From the NCBI GenBank assembly GCA_944322855.1, contig CALUQG010000001.1, positions 171,678-235,677 of the forward strand: a stretch of DNA of 64,000 nucleotides, given 5' to 3'. Made by a program: the position numbers and the translations under genes. The notes below the pieces were generated by a model, which saw nothing but the letters and a program-made list of their open reading frames with translations, ran no database searches and was not told the origin of the DNA. Position 1 is the stretch's first letter; each line of letters starts with the position of its first letter. Below are positions 35,421 to 44,289 of this stretch, one piece after another. The stretch comes from Candidatus Gastranaerophilales bacterium (GTDB lineage Bacteria > Cyanobacteriota > Vampirovibrionia > Gastranaerophilales > Gastranaerophilaceae).

Positions 35421-37264
35421 TCCACCGTAACCGATTTTGCGAGGTTTCTTGGCTGGTCAACATCTTTTCCGAGAAACTCTGCAATATAATAAGCCAAAAG
35501 CTGCAGCGGAACAGAGGCAATTACGGGTGAAAGATATTCATCAACTGCAGGCACCTTTAAGATGTATTCAAAAACATCCTGCAGATGAGCGTCATCTGCC
35601 GAAGTTAATGCTATCATTTTTGCATTTCTTGCTTTTGCTTCTTCTGCATTAGACAGTACTTTCTCATAAACAATACTTCCGGGCATCAATATTGCAAGTA
35701 CAGGCATGGTTTCATCAAGCATTGCAATAGGGCCATGCTTCAATTCTCCGGCCGGATATCCCGTAGCATTGATATAACTTATTTCTTTGAGTTTTAATGC
35801 ACCTTCCAATGCTGTCGGATAATTTATTCCTCTGGCTATGTAAATAAAGTTTTTGTAAGAAGCAAATGCTCTTGCGCATTTCATAACCTCTTCTTTGTGC
35901 GATAGGATTGCTTCTATTTTTTGAGGCAAAAGGAGCATTTCATGTTTCAATTGTTCTATTTTTTGTGCATCAAAAGAACCTTTTATCTCTGCTATATACA
36001 TTGCAAACAGATATAGAGCAATTAGCTGCGCATTAAAAGATTTTGTAGCCGCAACGCTGACTTCAATACCTGCATTTACGGGGATAAGACTGTGGGCTTC
36101 TCTCGCCATAATTGAATCCGGTCTGTTTGTGATAATCAAAACATGTGACCCTACAGCTTTGGCCTGTCTGATTGCTGTAATTGTATCAGATGTTTCACCG
36201 GATTGAGATATGCCAATAACCAGAGTGTTGGCATCTGTTACAGTTTTTCTGTATATATATTCACTTGAGGCTTCAACATCCACAGGAATATTTGTGAAAG
36301 CTTCAAGAATATATTTTGCAACCATTGCAGCATGTAATGAAGTACCGCATGCAATAATTTCTATTCTTTTCAAATTTTTGATTTCGTCTTTTGTAAGTTT
36401 CACTTCATCAAGAACAATAGGTTTTGTTATATCAGGCAGTTTTCCTGAGAGAACATTTCTGATTACATCGGGCTGCTCATGGATTTCTTTGAGCATAAAA
36501 TGTTTGTAACCCATCTTACTCATAGCAACAGGTTCCCATGGCAAAATTTCTTCTTTTTTATCAATCTGTTTACCTTCAATATCAGTAATCAATACACTTG
36601 AAGGAGTAAGGACAGCAAACTGATCGTCATCAAGATATATAACTCGTTTTGTATATTGGATAATTGCAGGCGAATCACTTGCAAGAAAATTTTCACCCTG
36701 ACCCATCGCTACAATAAGAGGCGCATTTTTTCTTGTACCAACAAGGATGTTCGGTTCATCCTGATGCATAACACAAAGAGCATATGCTCCTTTTAACCTT
36801 TTTGCAGCAGAACGGACTGCTTTTGGCAAATCATTGAGTTTTCCGTATTCTCTTGCTATCAAATGTGCAACAACTTCTGTATCGGTTTCGGATTTAAAAA
36901 CACATCCGTCTTTTATCAATTCAAGTTTTAATTCTTTGTAATTTTCAACAATACCGTTGTGAACAATTGCAAGCTTTCCGCAATTGCATGTGTGAGGATG
37001 AGCATTGATTGTATTTGGAAGTCCGTGAGTTGCCCATCTTATATGGCCTATACCGGCTGTTGTATCTTTTATTTCTGAGGCATGTTTTTCTAAAAGTTCT
37101 TTGAGGTTTTGGAGTTTTCCTTCTGCTTTGTAGACTTTTATTAGACCTTCAGAATTTATTGCTACTCCGGCAGAGTCATAGCCCCTGTATTCAAGCTTAC
37201 TCAATCCGTTTAACAAAATATCGACAACAGATTTTGAGCCCACATATCCTACAATTCCACACAT
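35417..37264 (-). CDS. glmS: Glutamine--fructose-6-phosphate aminotransferase (isomerizing)
   Basis: 615 residues, the normal length. It makes glucosamine-6-phosphate for peptidoglycan and LPS. The N-terminal glutaminase begins MCGIVGYVG with the catalytic cysteine at position 2 and has GIGHIRWATHG. Two SIS isomerase domains follow (ACGTSLHAAMVAKY; GISQSGETSDTI; VAATKSFNAQL). The C-terminus ends PRNLAKSVTVE as expected. The start codon follows TTGAGGAAAAG. No glmS ribozyme-like structure was recognised in the short leader. Confidence 0.98.
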   Translation of the reverse strand: MCGIVGYVGSKSVVDILLNGLSKLEYRGYDSAGVAINSEGLIKVYKAEGKLQNLKELLEKHASEIKDTTAGIGHIRWATHGLPNTINAHPHTCNCGKLAIVHNGIVENYKELKLELIKDGCVFKSETDTEVVAHLIAREYGKLNDLPKAVRSAAKRLKGAYALCVMHQDEPNILVGTRKNAPLIVAMGQGENFLASDSPAIIQYTKRVIYLDDDQFAVLTPSSVLITDIEGKQIDKKEEILPWEPVAMSKMGYKHFMLKEIHEQPDVIRNVLSGKLPDITKPIVLDEVKLTKDEIKNLKRIEIIACGTSLHAAMVAKYILEAFTNIPVDVEASSEYIYRKTVTDANTLVIGISQSGETSDTITAIRQAKAVGSHVLIITNRPDSIMAREAHSLIPVNAGIEVSVAATKSFNAQLIALYLFAMYIAEIKGSFDAQKIEQLKHEMLLLPQKIEAILSHKEEVMKCARAFASYKNFIYIARGINYPTALEGALKLKEISYINATGYPAGELKHGPIAMLDETMPVLAILMPGSIVYEKVLSNAEEAKARNAKMIALTSADDAHLQDVFEYILKVPAVDEYLSPVIASVPLQLLAYYIAEFLGKDVDQPRNLAKSVTVE

Positions 37265-37479
37265 TTTATCTTTTCCTCAATTATGTTTACTCTAAATTAT
37301 TATAAAATTCTATTTCAAAAAACAAGTTTTGGGAAGTGTATGTATATTAATAATTTATTAAGATGATATATTGTCTAAAAAAATTTTGATAAAACGAACA
37401 TGCATAAAGAAGAGAGCAACTAAGACCTGTATCTGTAAGACAAGCAGCAGTTTGATATAGTCCGGAGAACAAATGATAA

Positions 37480-38067
37480 CTATATATTTTCTAAAATCCA
37501 TTCAACCATGGGTTTTAAGGCTCTTGCTCTGTGTGAAAGTGTATTTTTTTCCGCAAGTGTCATGTCAGCCATTGTTTTATTCAAATCAGGAATAAAAAAC
37601 AAAGGATCATATCCAAATCCGTGTTCTCCGGAAGGTTCAAAAGCAATTTCTCCTGAGATTTTGCCTACACTTGTATGCAGTTTTTTTCCGTCGGGTGCAA
37701 CCAGAGTCATTGCACAGACAAAACAGGCATTTCGTTCTCCTTGTTTGACATCTTTCATTTCAGACAACAATTTTTTAATTTTTGAAGGCTGGTCAGGAGC
37801 ATATCTTGCAGAATACAACCCCGGTCTGCCGTTTAAAGCATCGACACAAAGACCTGTATCATCTGCCAATGCCGGTATATTCATAATCTTTGCAGCTTCT
37901 AAAGCTTTTATGTATGAATTTTCTTCAAAAGTTGTTCCGTTTTCAACCGGATTAAAATCACCATCTACCAGAACAAATTCAACACTATCAGGATGAATTT
38001 CTTTCAGCATTTCGTTTATTTCTTGAAGTTTGTGAGGATTTGATGTTCCAAGAGCAATTTTTTGCAT
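37480..38067 (-). CDS. rdgB: XTP/dITP diphosphatase (Ham1/RdgB)
   Basis: 195 residues. It hydrolyses non-canonical purine nucleotides such as XTP and dITP and keeps them out of DNA. Conserved blocks are ALGTSNPHKLQEI at the start, TTFEENSYIKAL, ALADDTGLCVDALNGRPGLYSARYA, and the C-terminal GFGYDPLFFIP and SHRARAL. It starts 3 nt after uppS. The pair forms an operon with uppS. Confidence 0.96.
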   Translation of the reverse strand: MQKIALGTSNPHKLQEINEMLKEIHPDSVEFVLVDGDFNPVENGTTFEENSYIKALEAAKIMNIPALADDTGLCVDALNGRPGLYSARYAPDQPSKIKKLLSEMKDVKQGERNACFVCAMTLVAPDGKKLHTSVGKISGEIAFEPSGEHGFGYDPLFFIPDLNKTMADMTLAEKNTLSHRARALKPMVEWILENI

Positions 38068-38070
38068 TTT

Positions 38071-38796
38071 TTATTTACCATACCTTCTGTTTCTGTGTTC
38101 AAAGTCCAAAATAGCTTTGTCAAGCTCATTTTTATCAAATTCAGGCCAGAAAGTCTCTGTTACATAAAGCTCTGAATATGCAAGCTGCCACAAAAGATAA
38201 TTGCTGATACGTTTTTCACCGCCTGTTCTGATTAAAAGATCCGGATCAGGAATATCTTTTGTGTAAAGATGCTGTGAGATTGTCTCTTCCGTAATGTCGT
38301 CAGAATTAATTCCTTCTTTTATTATCTTTTTTACTGCATTTGTAATCTCATCACGTGAACCGTAATTGAATGCAATATTCAAGTTTACACCGGTGTTATT
38401 TTTGGTTTTTTCCTGTGCATTTTCTACTATTTTAATTAAATTAGGATTTAATTTTTCTATATCCCCGAGAAATCTTATACGGACATTTTCACTGTGCATT
38501 TCATCTAGTTCATTTGAAAGTGTTTTTGCCAGAAGCCCCATCAAAAATTCAACTTCTTCTTTTTTTCTGTTCCAATTTTCAGTAGAAAAAGCGTAAACAG
38601 TCAAATATTTTATGCCGTAACTGTCAAATAGTCTCATTGTTCGTTTGAGCGAATCCACTCCTTTTTGATGTCCGACAGCAGACGGAAGCAGCCGTTCTTT
38701 TGCCCAGCGTCTGTTTCCGTCCATAATGATTGCTATATGCTTAAGGTCTGTTTTTTTTACTATTTCTTCAATTGATTGTTTGCATGCACTTTCCAC
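38071..38796 (-). CDS. uppS: Undecaprenyl diphosphate synthase
   Basis: 241 residues. It condenses eight isopentenyl diphosphates onto farnesyl diphosphate in the cis configuration, giving the lipid carrier for peptidoglycan and LPS. Signatures are HIAIIMDGNRRWAKE with the catalytic aspartate, GHQKGVDSL, YLTVYAFSTENWNR, FNYGSRDEI and the C-terminal LLIRTGGEKRISNYLLWQ. The start is a GTG with GAGGGAAG upstream. Followed closely by rdgB. Confidence 0.97.
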   Translation of the reverse strand: MESACKQSIEEIVKKTDLKHIAIIMDGNRRWAKERLLPSAVGHQKGVDSLKRTMRLFDSYGIKYLTVYAFSTENWNRKKEEVEFLMGLLAKTLSNELDEMHSENVRIRFLGDIEKLNPNLIKIVENAQEKTKNNTGVNLNIAFNYGSRDEITNAVKKIIKEGINSDDITEETISQHLYTKDIPDPDLLIRTGGEKRISNYLLWQLAYSELYVTETFWPEFDKNELDKAILDFEHRNRRYGK

Positions 38797-38862
38797 TAAT
38801 CTTCCCTCTAAAATATTTTTTTAAATTATAAGATAAAGAAAACCGTATGTCATTTGATGAAA

Positions 38863-40347
38863 CTATTCTATATTTTCTAATTGTTTTGACAGGTTTGCCG
38901 CATATTCTGTGTCAGATGCTTTTATTGCAAGTTTTTGCGCCTTTTCAAGAAGGTTATGTGCTTTAAGTTTGTTTCCGAGTTTAAGCATAACAACAGATGC
39001 TTTTTCGTAATTTCTGGCCATTTTTGCAGGAGATTCAGCCTCTTCATAGAATTGGGCAGAAGTTTTATAATCCTGAAGAGCATTTACATTTTCATTGATA
39101 ATTGTCATGGAATCACCGCTTCTTGACCATATTGCACCCATTGTTTTTGGATTTTTAGTCTCAAGAGCAATATTTTTGGCAGTATCATAAAATTCATGTG
39201 TTTTTTCTATATTGTATCTTTCAGCATACATATCCCCGATATCGGCAAGAGTTTTTGTCTGTGCATTTAGGTTCTCTGCTTCTCCTGCAAATGACAAAGC
39301 TGCAAAATAATGGTTCATTGCCGGTTCAAAATAAACAACATCATCGTAAATCTGAGCCATGGAATAATAGGCTCTTGCTTTAACATTGTTGTCATCACTT
39401 GCTTTGTGAGCCATATTGTAATATTTTAAAGCTTCTTTAAGGTTATCACCTTCATCGTAGATTTTTGCAAGCTCATAGCATGCCATTCCTTCGGCTTTGT
39501 TATCTCCGACAAGATGAGCTGTTTCGATTGCAGACTTAAAAGCGGAAATAGCTTTTTTAGGTTCATTTATTGCAGAATATTTTTTACCCTGTAAGAAAGC
39601 TTTTTTTACCTGTTCATTTTGAGGTATATAAATTTCTCTATGAGATTTTGATTTCGTATTTTCTTCAACAGCTTGAACAGGATTTTGTACACTTTCATTT
39701 TGCTGCTGTTTTGATGCTTCGAGAGCTGTTCTTGCCTGTGCTTTTTCTGACAATGTTTGAGATATCGGCTTCATGTCACCGGTATCTTTGTCAGGCAATT
39801 TTACGAGAAAATCAGGGTTAACTGTTTCAGGGTCAGATTTGTAGTCAACCTGCTGCAAGAAAAGTGCATCAATCCAGTTTTCCACAACTTTTGACTTTTT
39901 GTTGAGAGTTTTTGAAATAAATTCGTCAAGGACGTTTGAGGCATTTTTAAGATTAGACTGTATAATCTTTTTGTTTGGTTCATTTTTTAAAGATTGTGTC
40001 TCAGCAAGTGCAAGATACTGTTCTACCTCCTGAATTATATTCGGAGGTGAACCGATTGCAATGGCAGTGTTTTTGAAATCTGTAAGTATCTGGGCAATAT
40101 TTACTTTTGATTTTGAATAATCAATTGTAGTTTTTTGACCGTTCGGGAACTGCTGCGGAGTGTATGCGGCATTTCTCCTTCCGTTCGGATCGGTTGCGGT
40201 ATTTGCGTCGGGGCGGTTTGTATTTTCCCTGTTTTCTGAGGATGCAGATTTGGATGACTGTCTGTCATCTTCATTGTTTTGTACTTCCTTTTTTGTCTGC
40301 GGAGGTACATAAGGTTTTATTTGTATAGGATAAATGCTATTGTACAA
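38863..40347 (-). CDS. Tetratricopeptide-repeat protein
   Basis: 494 residues. The N-terminal 90 residues are Pro/Asn/Arg-rich and disordered (DANTATDPNGRRNAAYTP). A helical domain spans about 90-170. From residue 250 onward there are five to six TPR units, for example GMACYELAKIYDEGDNLKEA, ARAYYSMAQIYDDVVYFEPA and KTLADIGDMYAERYNIEKTH. TPRs mediate protein contacts. The only visible start is a TTG at 40347 with AAAGGGTG upstream. No signal peptide, so it is probably cytoplasmic. Partner unknown. Confidence 0.8.
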   Translation of the reverse strand: MYNSIYPIQIKPYVPPQTKKEVQNNEDDRQSSKSASSENRENTNRPDANTATDPNGRRNAAYTPQQFPNGQKTTIDYSKSKVNIAQILTDFKNTAIAIGSPPNIIQEVEQYLALAETQSLKNEPNKKIIQSNLKNASNVLDEFISKTLNKKSKVVENWIDALFLQQVDYKSDPETVNPDFLVKLPDKDTGDMKPISQTLSEKAQARTALEASKQQQNESVQNPVQAVEENTKSKSHREIYIPQNEQVKKAFLQGKKYSAINEPKKAISAFKSAIETAHLVGDNKAEGMACYELAKIYDEGDNLKEALKYYNMAHKASDDNNVKARAYYSMAQIYDDVVYFEPAMNHYFAALSFAGEAENLNAQTKTLADIGDMYAERYNIEKTHEFYDTAKNIALETKNPKTMGAIWSRSGDSMTIINENVNALQDYKTSAQFYEEAESPAKMARNYEKASVVMLKLGNKLKAHNLLEKAQKLAIKASDTEYAANLSKQLENIE

Positions 40348-40639
40348 ATTTTAACACCCTTTTAAAACTAATCTGCCCTCTGGTCACTCTGCCCTATTTA
40401 CGTTATCGGACTTTATGTTCATCAATTTAACAATCCTTTTTAAAATCATCTATTTGAATTAAAAACATTTTTTGCCGATTTTTGTGCATTTCAGGCATGA
40501 GACTTCTCCTATAATTTAATGATTTTTTTATAAAAGTCATGAACCAATCAAATAAACAGATGAGCATGAAAAAAATTATTCATAACAATGTATGATTTTC
40601 TGTGATGAAAGTATGTGTAGAATAACACTATACTCCTTA

Positions 40640-40709
40640 AATCAAAGACGACGATACGCATATCCCTAATCTAATAGCTATGAACCCCTAAGTTTATAGC
40701 TTTTTTTTT
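40640..40709 (+). ncRNA. Candidate small RNA ending in a strong terminator
   Basis: A strong terminator (9-bp stem 40676-40684 with 40693-40701, then nine T) sits in a 525-nt gap where no plus-strand gene precedes it. A TATACT box at 40630-40635 with a weak TGAAAG 17 nt upstream could start a transcript of about 70 nt (CTTAAATCAAAGACGACGAT...). The rest of the gap (40348-40872) holds the leaders of the TPR gene and gltX and an AGCTAGCAG...CTGCCGGCT hairpin at about 40773-40801. Confidence 0.4.
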
Positions 40710-40872
40710 GGAAATTTTTTCAAATAATTAATAGAAAAAAATCTTAACGAAATTTTATTTAAAGACCCAAAAGAGCTAGCAGATAAACTATGCTGCCGGC
40801 TAAATATATAAAAAATTTGTAAGTTATGTTTTTGATGTTTGATGTAAAATTAAATCAAGATGAGAAAATAAT

Positions 40873-42342
40873 ATGGAGAATAAAATGGAAGAAAAAGAAG
40901 AAATAAGAGTGAGAATTGCTCCTTCACCGAGCGGAAATTTACATATAGGAACAGCAAGAACTGCTTTATTCAATTATTTATTCGCAAAAAAGAACAACGG
41001 AAAATACGTTTTAAGAATTGAGGATACAGATCTTGACCGTTCAAGCCAGGCTTATATAGACAACATCTATGACAGTTTGAAAGCACTCGGCTTAAACTGG
41101 GATGAAGGCCCGGATGTCGGCGGCCCGTACGGCCCTTATCAACAGTCCGAAAGATTTGATATTTATCCAAAATATGCACAAAAATTGATTGATGAGGGTT
41201 ATGCATACGAATGTTTCTGTACTCAGGAAGAACTCGATGCGGAAAAAGAAGAATCTATCAAAAATAAAAAACCGCACAAATATTCAGGAAAATGCCGCAA
41301 TCTTACAGAAGAAGAAAAAGCCAAACTCAGAGCGGAAGGCAGAAAACCTTCAATCAGATTTAAAGTTCCTGAAGGTGAAACTTCTTATGACGACATGGTC
41401 AAAGGACACTTGCATTTTGACAATTCATTGATAGGTGATTTTGTTATTATGAAGTCTAACGGTACACCTACATACAACTTCGCTGTTGTAATTGATGATA
41501 TGGAAATGAAAATTTCTCATATCATAAGAGGTGAAGACCATATTTCTAACACTGCAAAACAGATTATGATTTACAATGCTCTAGGGGCAAAAATTCCAAA
41601 ATTCGGACATCTTGGCATGATTCTTGCTCCTGACAGAAGTAAATTATCAAAAAGACACGGCGCAACAGCTGTTTCAGAATTTGTGGAAAAAGGATACCTC
41701 ACAGAAGCTCTTGTAAACTTTGTTGCTCTTTTGGGCTGGTCTCCGTCTGACGGACACGAGATTAAAACTCTGGATGAAATTGCAGCAGATTTCCGTATAA
41801 ATGAGGTTTCTTCATCAAATTCAATTTTTGAATATGACAAATTGAACTGGATGAACGGTCAATATATCAAAAAAATGGATCTTGCAAAACTCACAGAGCT
41901 TGTAAAACCATATCTCTCCTGCTATGACCTTTCTGAATATACTCAAGAACAGCTTCAAAGGATTGTCGAAGTTACAAGAGAACCTATTACAATTCTTTCT
42001 GAATTAACAAATGATACAAAATACTTCTTTGGAAAAGATGTTGAAATAGAACCTGATGTTCAGGAAAAAGTCTTGGACGGTGAAGTTGCAAAGAAAGTAT
42101 TGCCGTATGTTATTGAAAATGAACTCGAAAAATGGAACTTTGAAGACGAAGAAGTTCTTCACGAACAGCTTGCTGAATTGAGAACATATTTCAAAGAACA
42201 GCATGGTATTAAACCAAAAGAAACAATGTGGGCAATTAGAGCAGCTGTAACAGGAAGAACCCATGGTGCCGATATGGTTGCTATTCTTGTACTTCTTGGC
42301 AAAGACAGAGTTGTTCACAGAATAAAAAAAGCTGTTAAATAA
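40873..42342 (+). CDS. gltX: Glutamate--tRNA ligase
   Basis: 489 residues. It charges tRNA-Glu, and perhaps tRNA-Gln if a GatCAB system exists elsewhere. The class I signatures are present: HIGT in PSPSGNLHIGTARTALFN, GEDHISNTAKQ, and the KMSKS-like KLSKRHG near residue 257. A zinc-site pattern CFCTQEE...YSGKCR lies at about residues 115-140. The C-terminal anticodon-binding domain is helical. Its stop overlaps the bioG start by one base (TAATG), so it heads an operon with biotin genes. Confidence 0.97.
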   Translation: MENKMEEKEEIRVRIAPSPSGNLHIGTARTALFNYLFAKKNNGKYVLRIEDTDLDRSSQAYIDNIYDSLKALGLNWDEGPDVGGPYGPYQQSERFDIYPKYAQKLIDEGYAYECFCTQEELDAEKEESIKNKKPHKYSGKCRNLTEEEKAKLRAEGRKPSIRFKVPEGETSYDDMVKGHLHFDNSLIGDFVIMKSNGTPTYNFAVVIDDMEMKISHIIRGEDHISNTAKQIMIYNALGAKIPKFGHLGMILAPDRSKLSKRHGATAVSEFVEKGYLTEALVNFVALLGWSPSDGHEIKTLDEIAADFRINEVSSSNSIFEYDKLNWMNGQYIKKMDLAKLTELVKPYLSCYDLSEYTQEQLQRIVEVTREPITILSELTNDTKYFFGKDVEIEPDVQEKVLDGEVAKKVLPYVIENELEKWNFEDEEVLHEQLAELRTYFKEQHGIKPKETMWAIRAAVTGRTHGADMVAILVLLGKDRVVHRIKKAVK

Positions 42343-43007
42343 TGAAAACTTTTCTCAGAAACAATAACAGCAAGGACTTAATAATCTTTTTTTGCGGATG
42401 GGGAATGGATGAAAATCCGTTTTCCATCCTTAATTCGTTATCCGACATTTTGTTTGTATACGATTATACAACTCCTGATTTTCCTGATGGAGATATCGAT
42501 TTTTCAAAGTATACAAAAATTACACTTCTGGCTTTTTCATACGGGGTTTATGCTTCGGCGATTGCAAAACTTCCTTCGGGATTAAATATAGACAAAAAAA
42601 TTGCGATAAACGGAACACTTGTTCCGGTAGATGACAAACTCGGTGTACCGGTCAGGCAGTTTGAATTGACAGAAAAAATGAATTCTGAAAGCGTTATAAA
42701 GTTCAGACAGCGTCTTTTTGGCGGTGAAAAAGCAGTACAGCATTTTGAAATTTTTGAAAATCATCTTCCGCATCGCTCAGCAGCAAGCTGTACAGGCGAA
42801 CTGCTAGGTATGAAAGAGTATATTCCCTCTTTGCCTGTGCCTGAGATGAATTTTGATATGGTTTATCTTGCAGAGTACGACAGGTGTGTGCCTTCAAGAA
42901 ATCAGAAAAACTTTTGGCAAAATTTTGAGAATATAAATATAATAAAACTAGAAACAGGTCATTTTCCGTTTTATAATTACAAAAATTTTGAAGAAATTAT
43001 CAATTAA
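42342..43007 (+). CDS. bioG: Pimeloyl-[ACP] methyl ester esterase BioG (DUF452)
   Basis: 221 residues. BioG removes the methyl group from pimeloyl-ACP methyl ester, ending the BioC-dependent synthesis of the biotin pimelate moiety. The DUF452 pattern is visible: IIFFCGWGMDENPF at the start, the nucleophile S66 in LLAFSYGVYAS, AINGTLVPVDDKLGVP, and a late histidine in LETGHFPFY. It overlaps gltX by one base and is followed 2 nt later by bioC, its partner enzyme. This gene order makes the call strong. Confidence 0.9.
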   Translation: MKTFLRNNNSKDLIIFFCGWGMDENPFSILNSLSDILFVYDYTTPDFPDGDIDFSKYTKITLLAFSYGVYASAIAKLPSGLNIDKKIAINGTLVPVDDKLGVPVRQFELTEKMNSESVIKFRQRLFGGEKAVQHFEIFENHLPHRSAASCTGELLGMKEYIPSLPVPEMNFDMVYLAEYDRCVPSRNQKNFWQNFENINIIKLETGHFPFYNYKNFEEIIN

Positions 43008-43009
43008 AT

Positions 43010-43756
43010 ATGCTCAATAAAGATCTTGTAAAAATCAGATTTAAACGTACGGTAAAAACCTATGATGCTGCGGCCGTAATTCAGAAAGAGATGGCTCACA
43101 GGCTTGTGGATTGTACACTTTCAAACTGCGGAAAAAATTTCGGAAAAATTTTTGAATTCGGAGCAGGAACAGGTTTTTTGTCAAAAAATATTTTGAAAGA
43201 AATTAATTTTGATGAATATTATGCAAACGATATAGTTGAAGAATCAGAGTATTGTATAAAAAATATAATACAGGACGCAAAATTTATACCGGGTGATATT
43301 GAAAAAATTGAATTACCCGAAAAATTTGATTTGATTATATCAAACGCTGTAATGCAATGGATTGATAATGCAGATGAGCTGCTTTTAAAAATCAGAAATA
43401 ATCTGAATGACGACGGTTATTTTGTTTTTACCACATTTGGTGAACAGAATTTCAGGCAGATAAAAGAAACAGCAGGTGTTTCGCTTGAATATCTGAAAAC
43501 AGAAACACTCAAAGAAAAATGTATTTCTTCTTTTGATATAGTTTATTTTGAAGAAAATATCCAGACTCTATGTTTTGATACTCCCTTGGATGTTTTGAAA
43601 CACATAAAATATTCCGGTACAAACGGGATAAAAACACTAAACTGGACTGTTTCAAAACTGCGCAAGTTTGAAGAATATTATAGAAAATCTTACAGCGTAG
43701 GGGACAAGGTTATGCTTACTTATAACCCTGTATATGTAATTTTGAAAGCTGCATAA
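43010..43756 (+). CDS. bioC: Malonyl-ACP O-methyltransferase BioC
   Basis: 248 residues. BioC methylates the free carboxyl of malonyl-ACP so that fatty-acid enzymes can build pimeloyl-ACP. The start KIRFKRTVKTYDAAAVIQKEMA is the usual BioC opening. The SAM-binding motif is IFEFGAGTGFLSKNIL, followed by DLIISNAVMQWIDN (the BioC NxxxQW block) and VFTTFGEQNF. C-terminal KYSGTNG is also typical. It is directly downstream of bioG in the gltX-bioG-bioC unit. Confidence 0.93.
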   Translation: MLNKDLVKIRFKRTVKTYDAAAVIQKEMAHRLVDCTLSNCGKNFGKIFEFGAGTGFLSKNILKEINFDEYYANDIVEESEYCIKNIIQDAKFIPGDIEKIELPEKFDLIISNAVMQWIDNADELLLKIRNNLNDDGYFVFTTFGEQNFRQIKETAGVSLEYLKTETLKEKCISSFDIVYFEENIQTLCFDTPLDVLKHIKYSGTNGIKTLNWTVSKLRKFEEYYRKSYSVGDKVMLTYNPVYVILKAA

Positions 43757-43801
43757 ACATGTTGTCTGCTTTATTTATCTTAAAACATCCGGTTATCATG
43801 C

Positions 43802-43829
43802 TTGACGATGATATTTGAGGTGTTATGAT
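43802..43829 (+). promoter_or_regulatory. Promoter of rpsO
   Basis: TTGACG (43802-43807), a 16-nt spacer and TATGAT (43824-43829) are close to the sigma-70 consensus. Transcription would begin near 43836, about 70 nt before the rpsO ATG. Confidence 0.65.
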
Positions 43830-43905
43830 TTAGTAACGAATAATTTATTTTATTTAGTTTACGCCACCAACTTAAACTGATTAAAATAGAAAAAGGAAAA
43901 CAAAA

Positions 43906-44181
43906 ATGGCAATAAATTTAGCAAAAGAAGAAAAAGCAGAAATCATCAAAAAATTCGGAAAAGATGCAAAAGACTCAGGCTCCGCTGAAGTTCAAGTTGC
44001 TTTACTGACTCAAAAAATCTCTAAATTGACTGAACACTTGAAATCTAACAAAAAAGATTTTCAAGGCAGACGCGGCCTTTTGATGATGGTTGGTCAAAGA
44101 AAAAGACTTCTTGCTTATGTAAAAAAACAGGATCTTCAAAAATACAGAGACCTTATCAAAACTCTCGGTATCAGAGGATAG
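43906..44181 (+). CDS. rpsO: 30S ribosomal protein S15
   Basis: 91 residues, the usual size. S15 binds 16S rRNA early in 30S assembly. Characteristic blocks are [23 protein letters not shown] and [22 protein letters not shown], then the C-terminal [12 protein letters not shown]. It is monocistronic, with a good promoter upstream, AAAAAGGAAA before the ATG, and a terminator downstream. The 70-nt leader could hold the autoregulatory site common for S15, but none was identified. Confidence 0.98.
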   Translation: MAINLAKEEKAEIIKKFGKDAKDSGSAEVQVALLTQKISKLTEHLKSNKKDFQGRRGLLMMVGQRKRLLAYVKKQDLQKYRDLIKTLGIRG

Positions 44182-44209
44182 TTCTTGTTTTAAAAATCCG
44201 ATTTTTGTT

Positions 44210-44247
44210 AAAAGACTCCGTTTTAAAAGCGGAGTCTTTTTTTACAT
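44210..44247 (+). terminator. Intrinsic terminator of rpsO
   Basis: AAAAGACTCCG (44210-44220) and CGGAGTCTTTT (44230-44240) form an 11-bp stem with a 9-nt loop, followed by a T-run. Confidence 0.93.
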
Positions 44248-44289
44248 AAATTAATGCGCTGATGTTTTTCTGTATAGTATAATTAAAAT

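Noticed and set aside
37265..37479. Small RNA or gene in the gap upstream of glmS
   Set aside because: Only weak pairing and no frame with a start site; nothing to support a feature.
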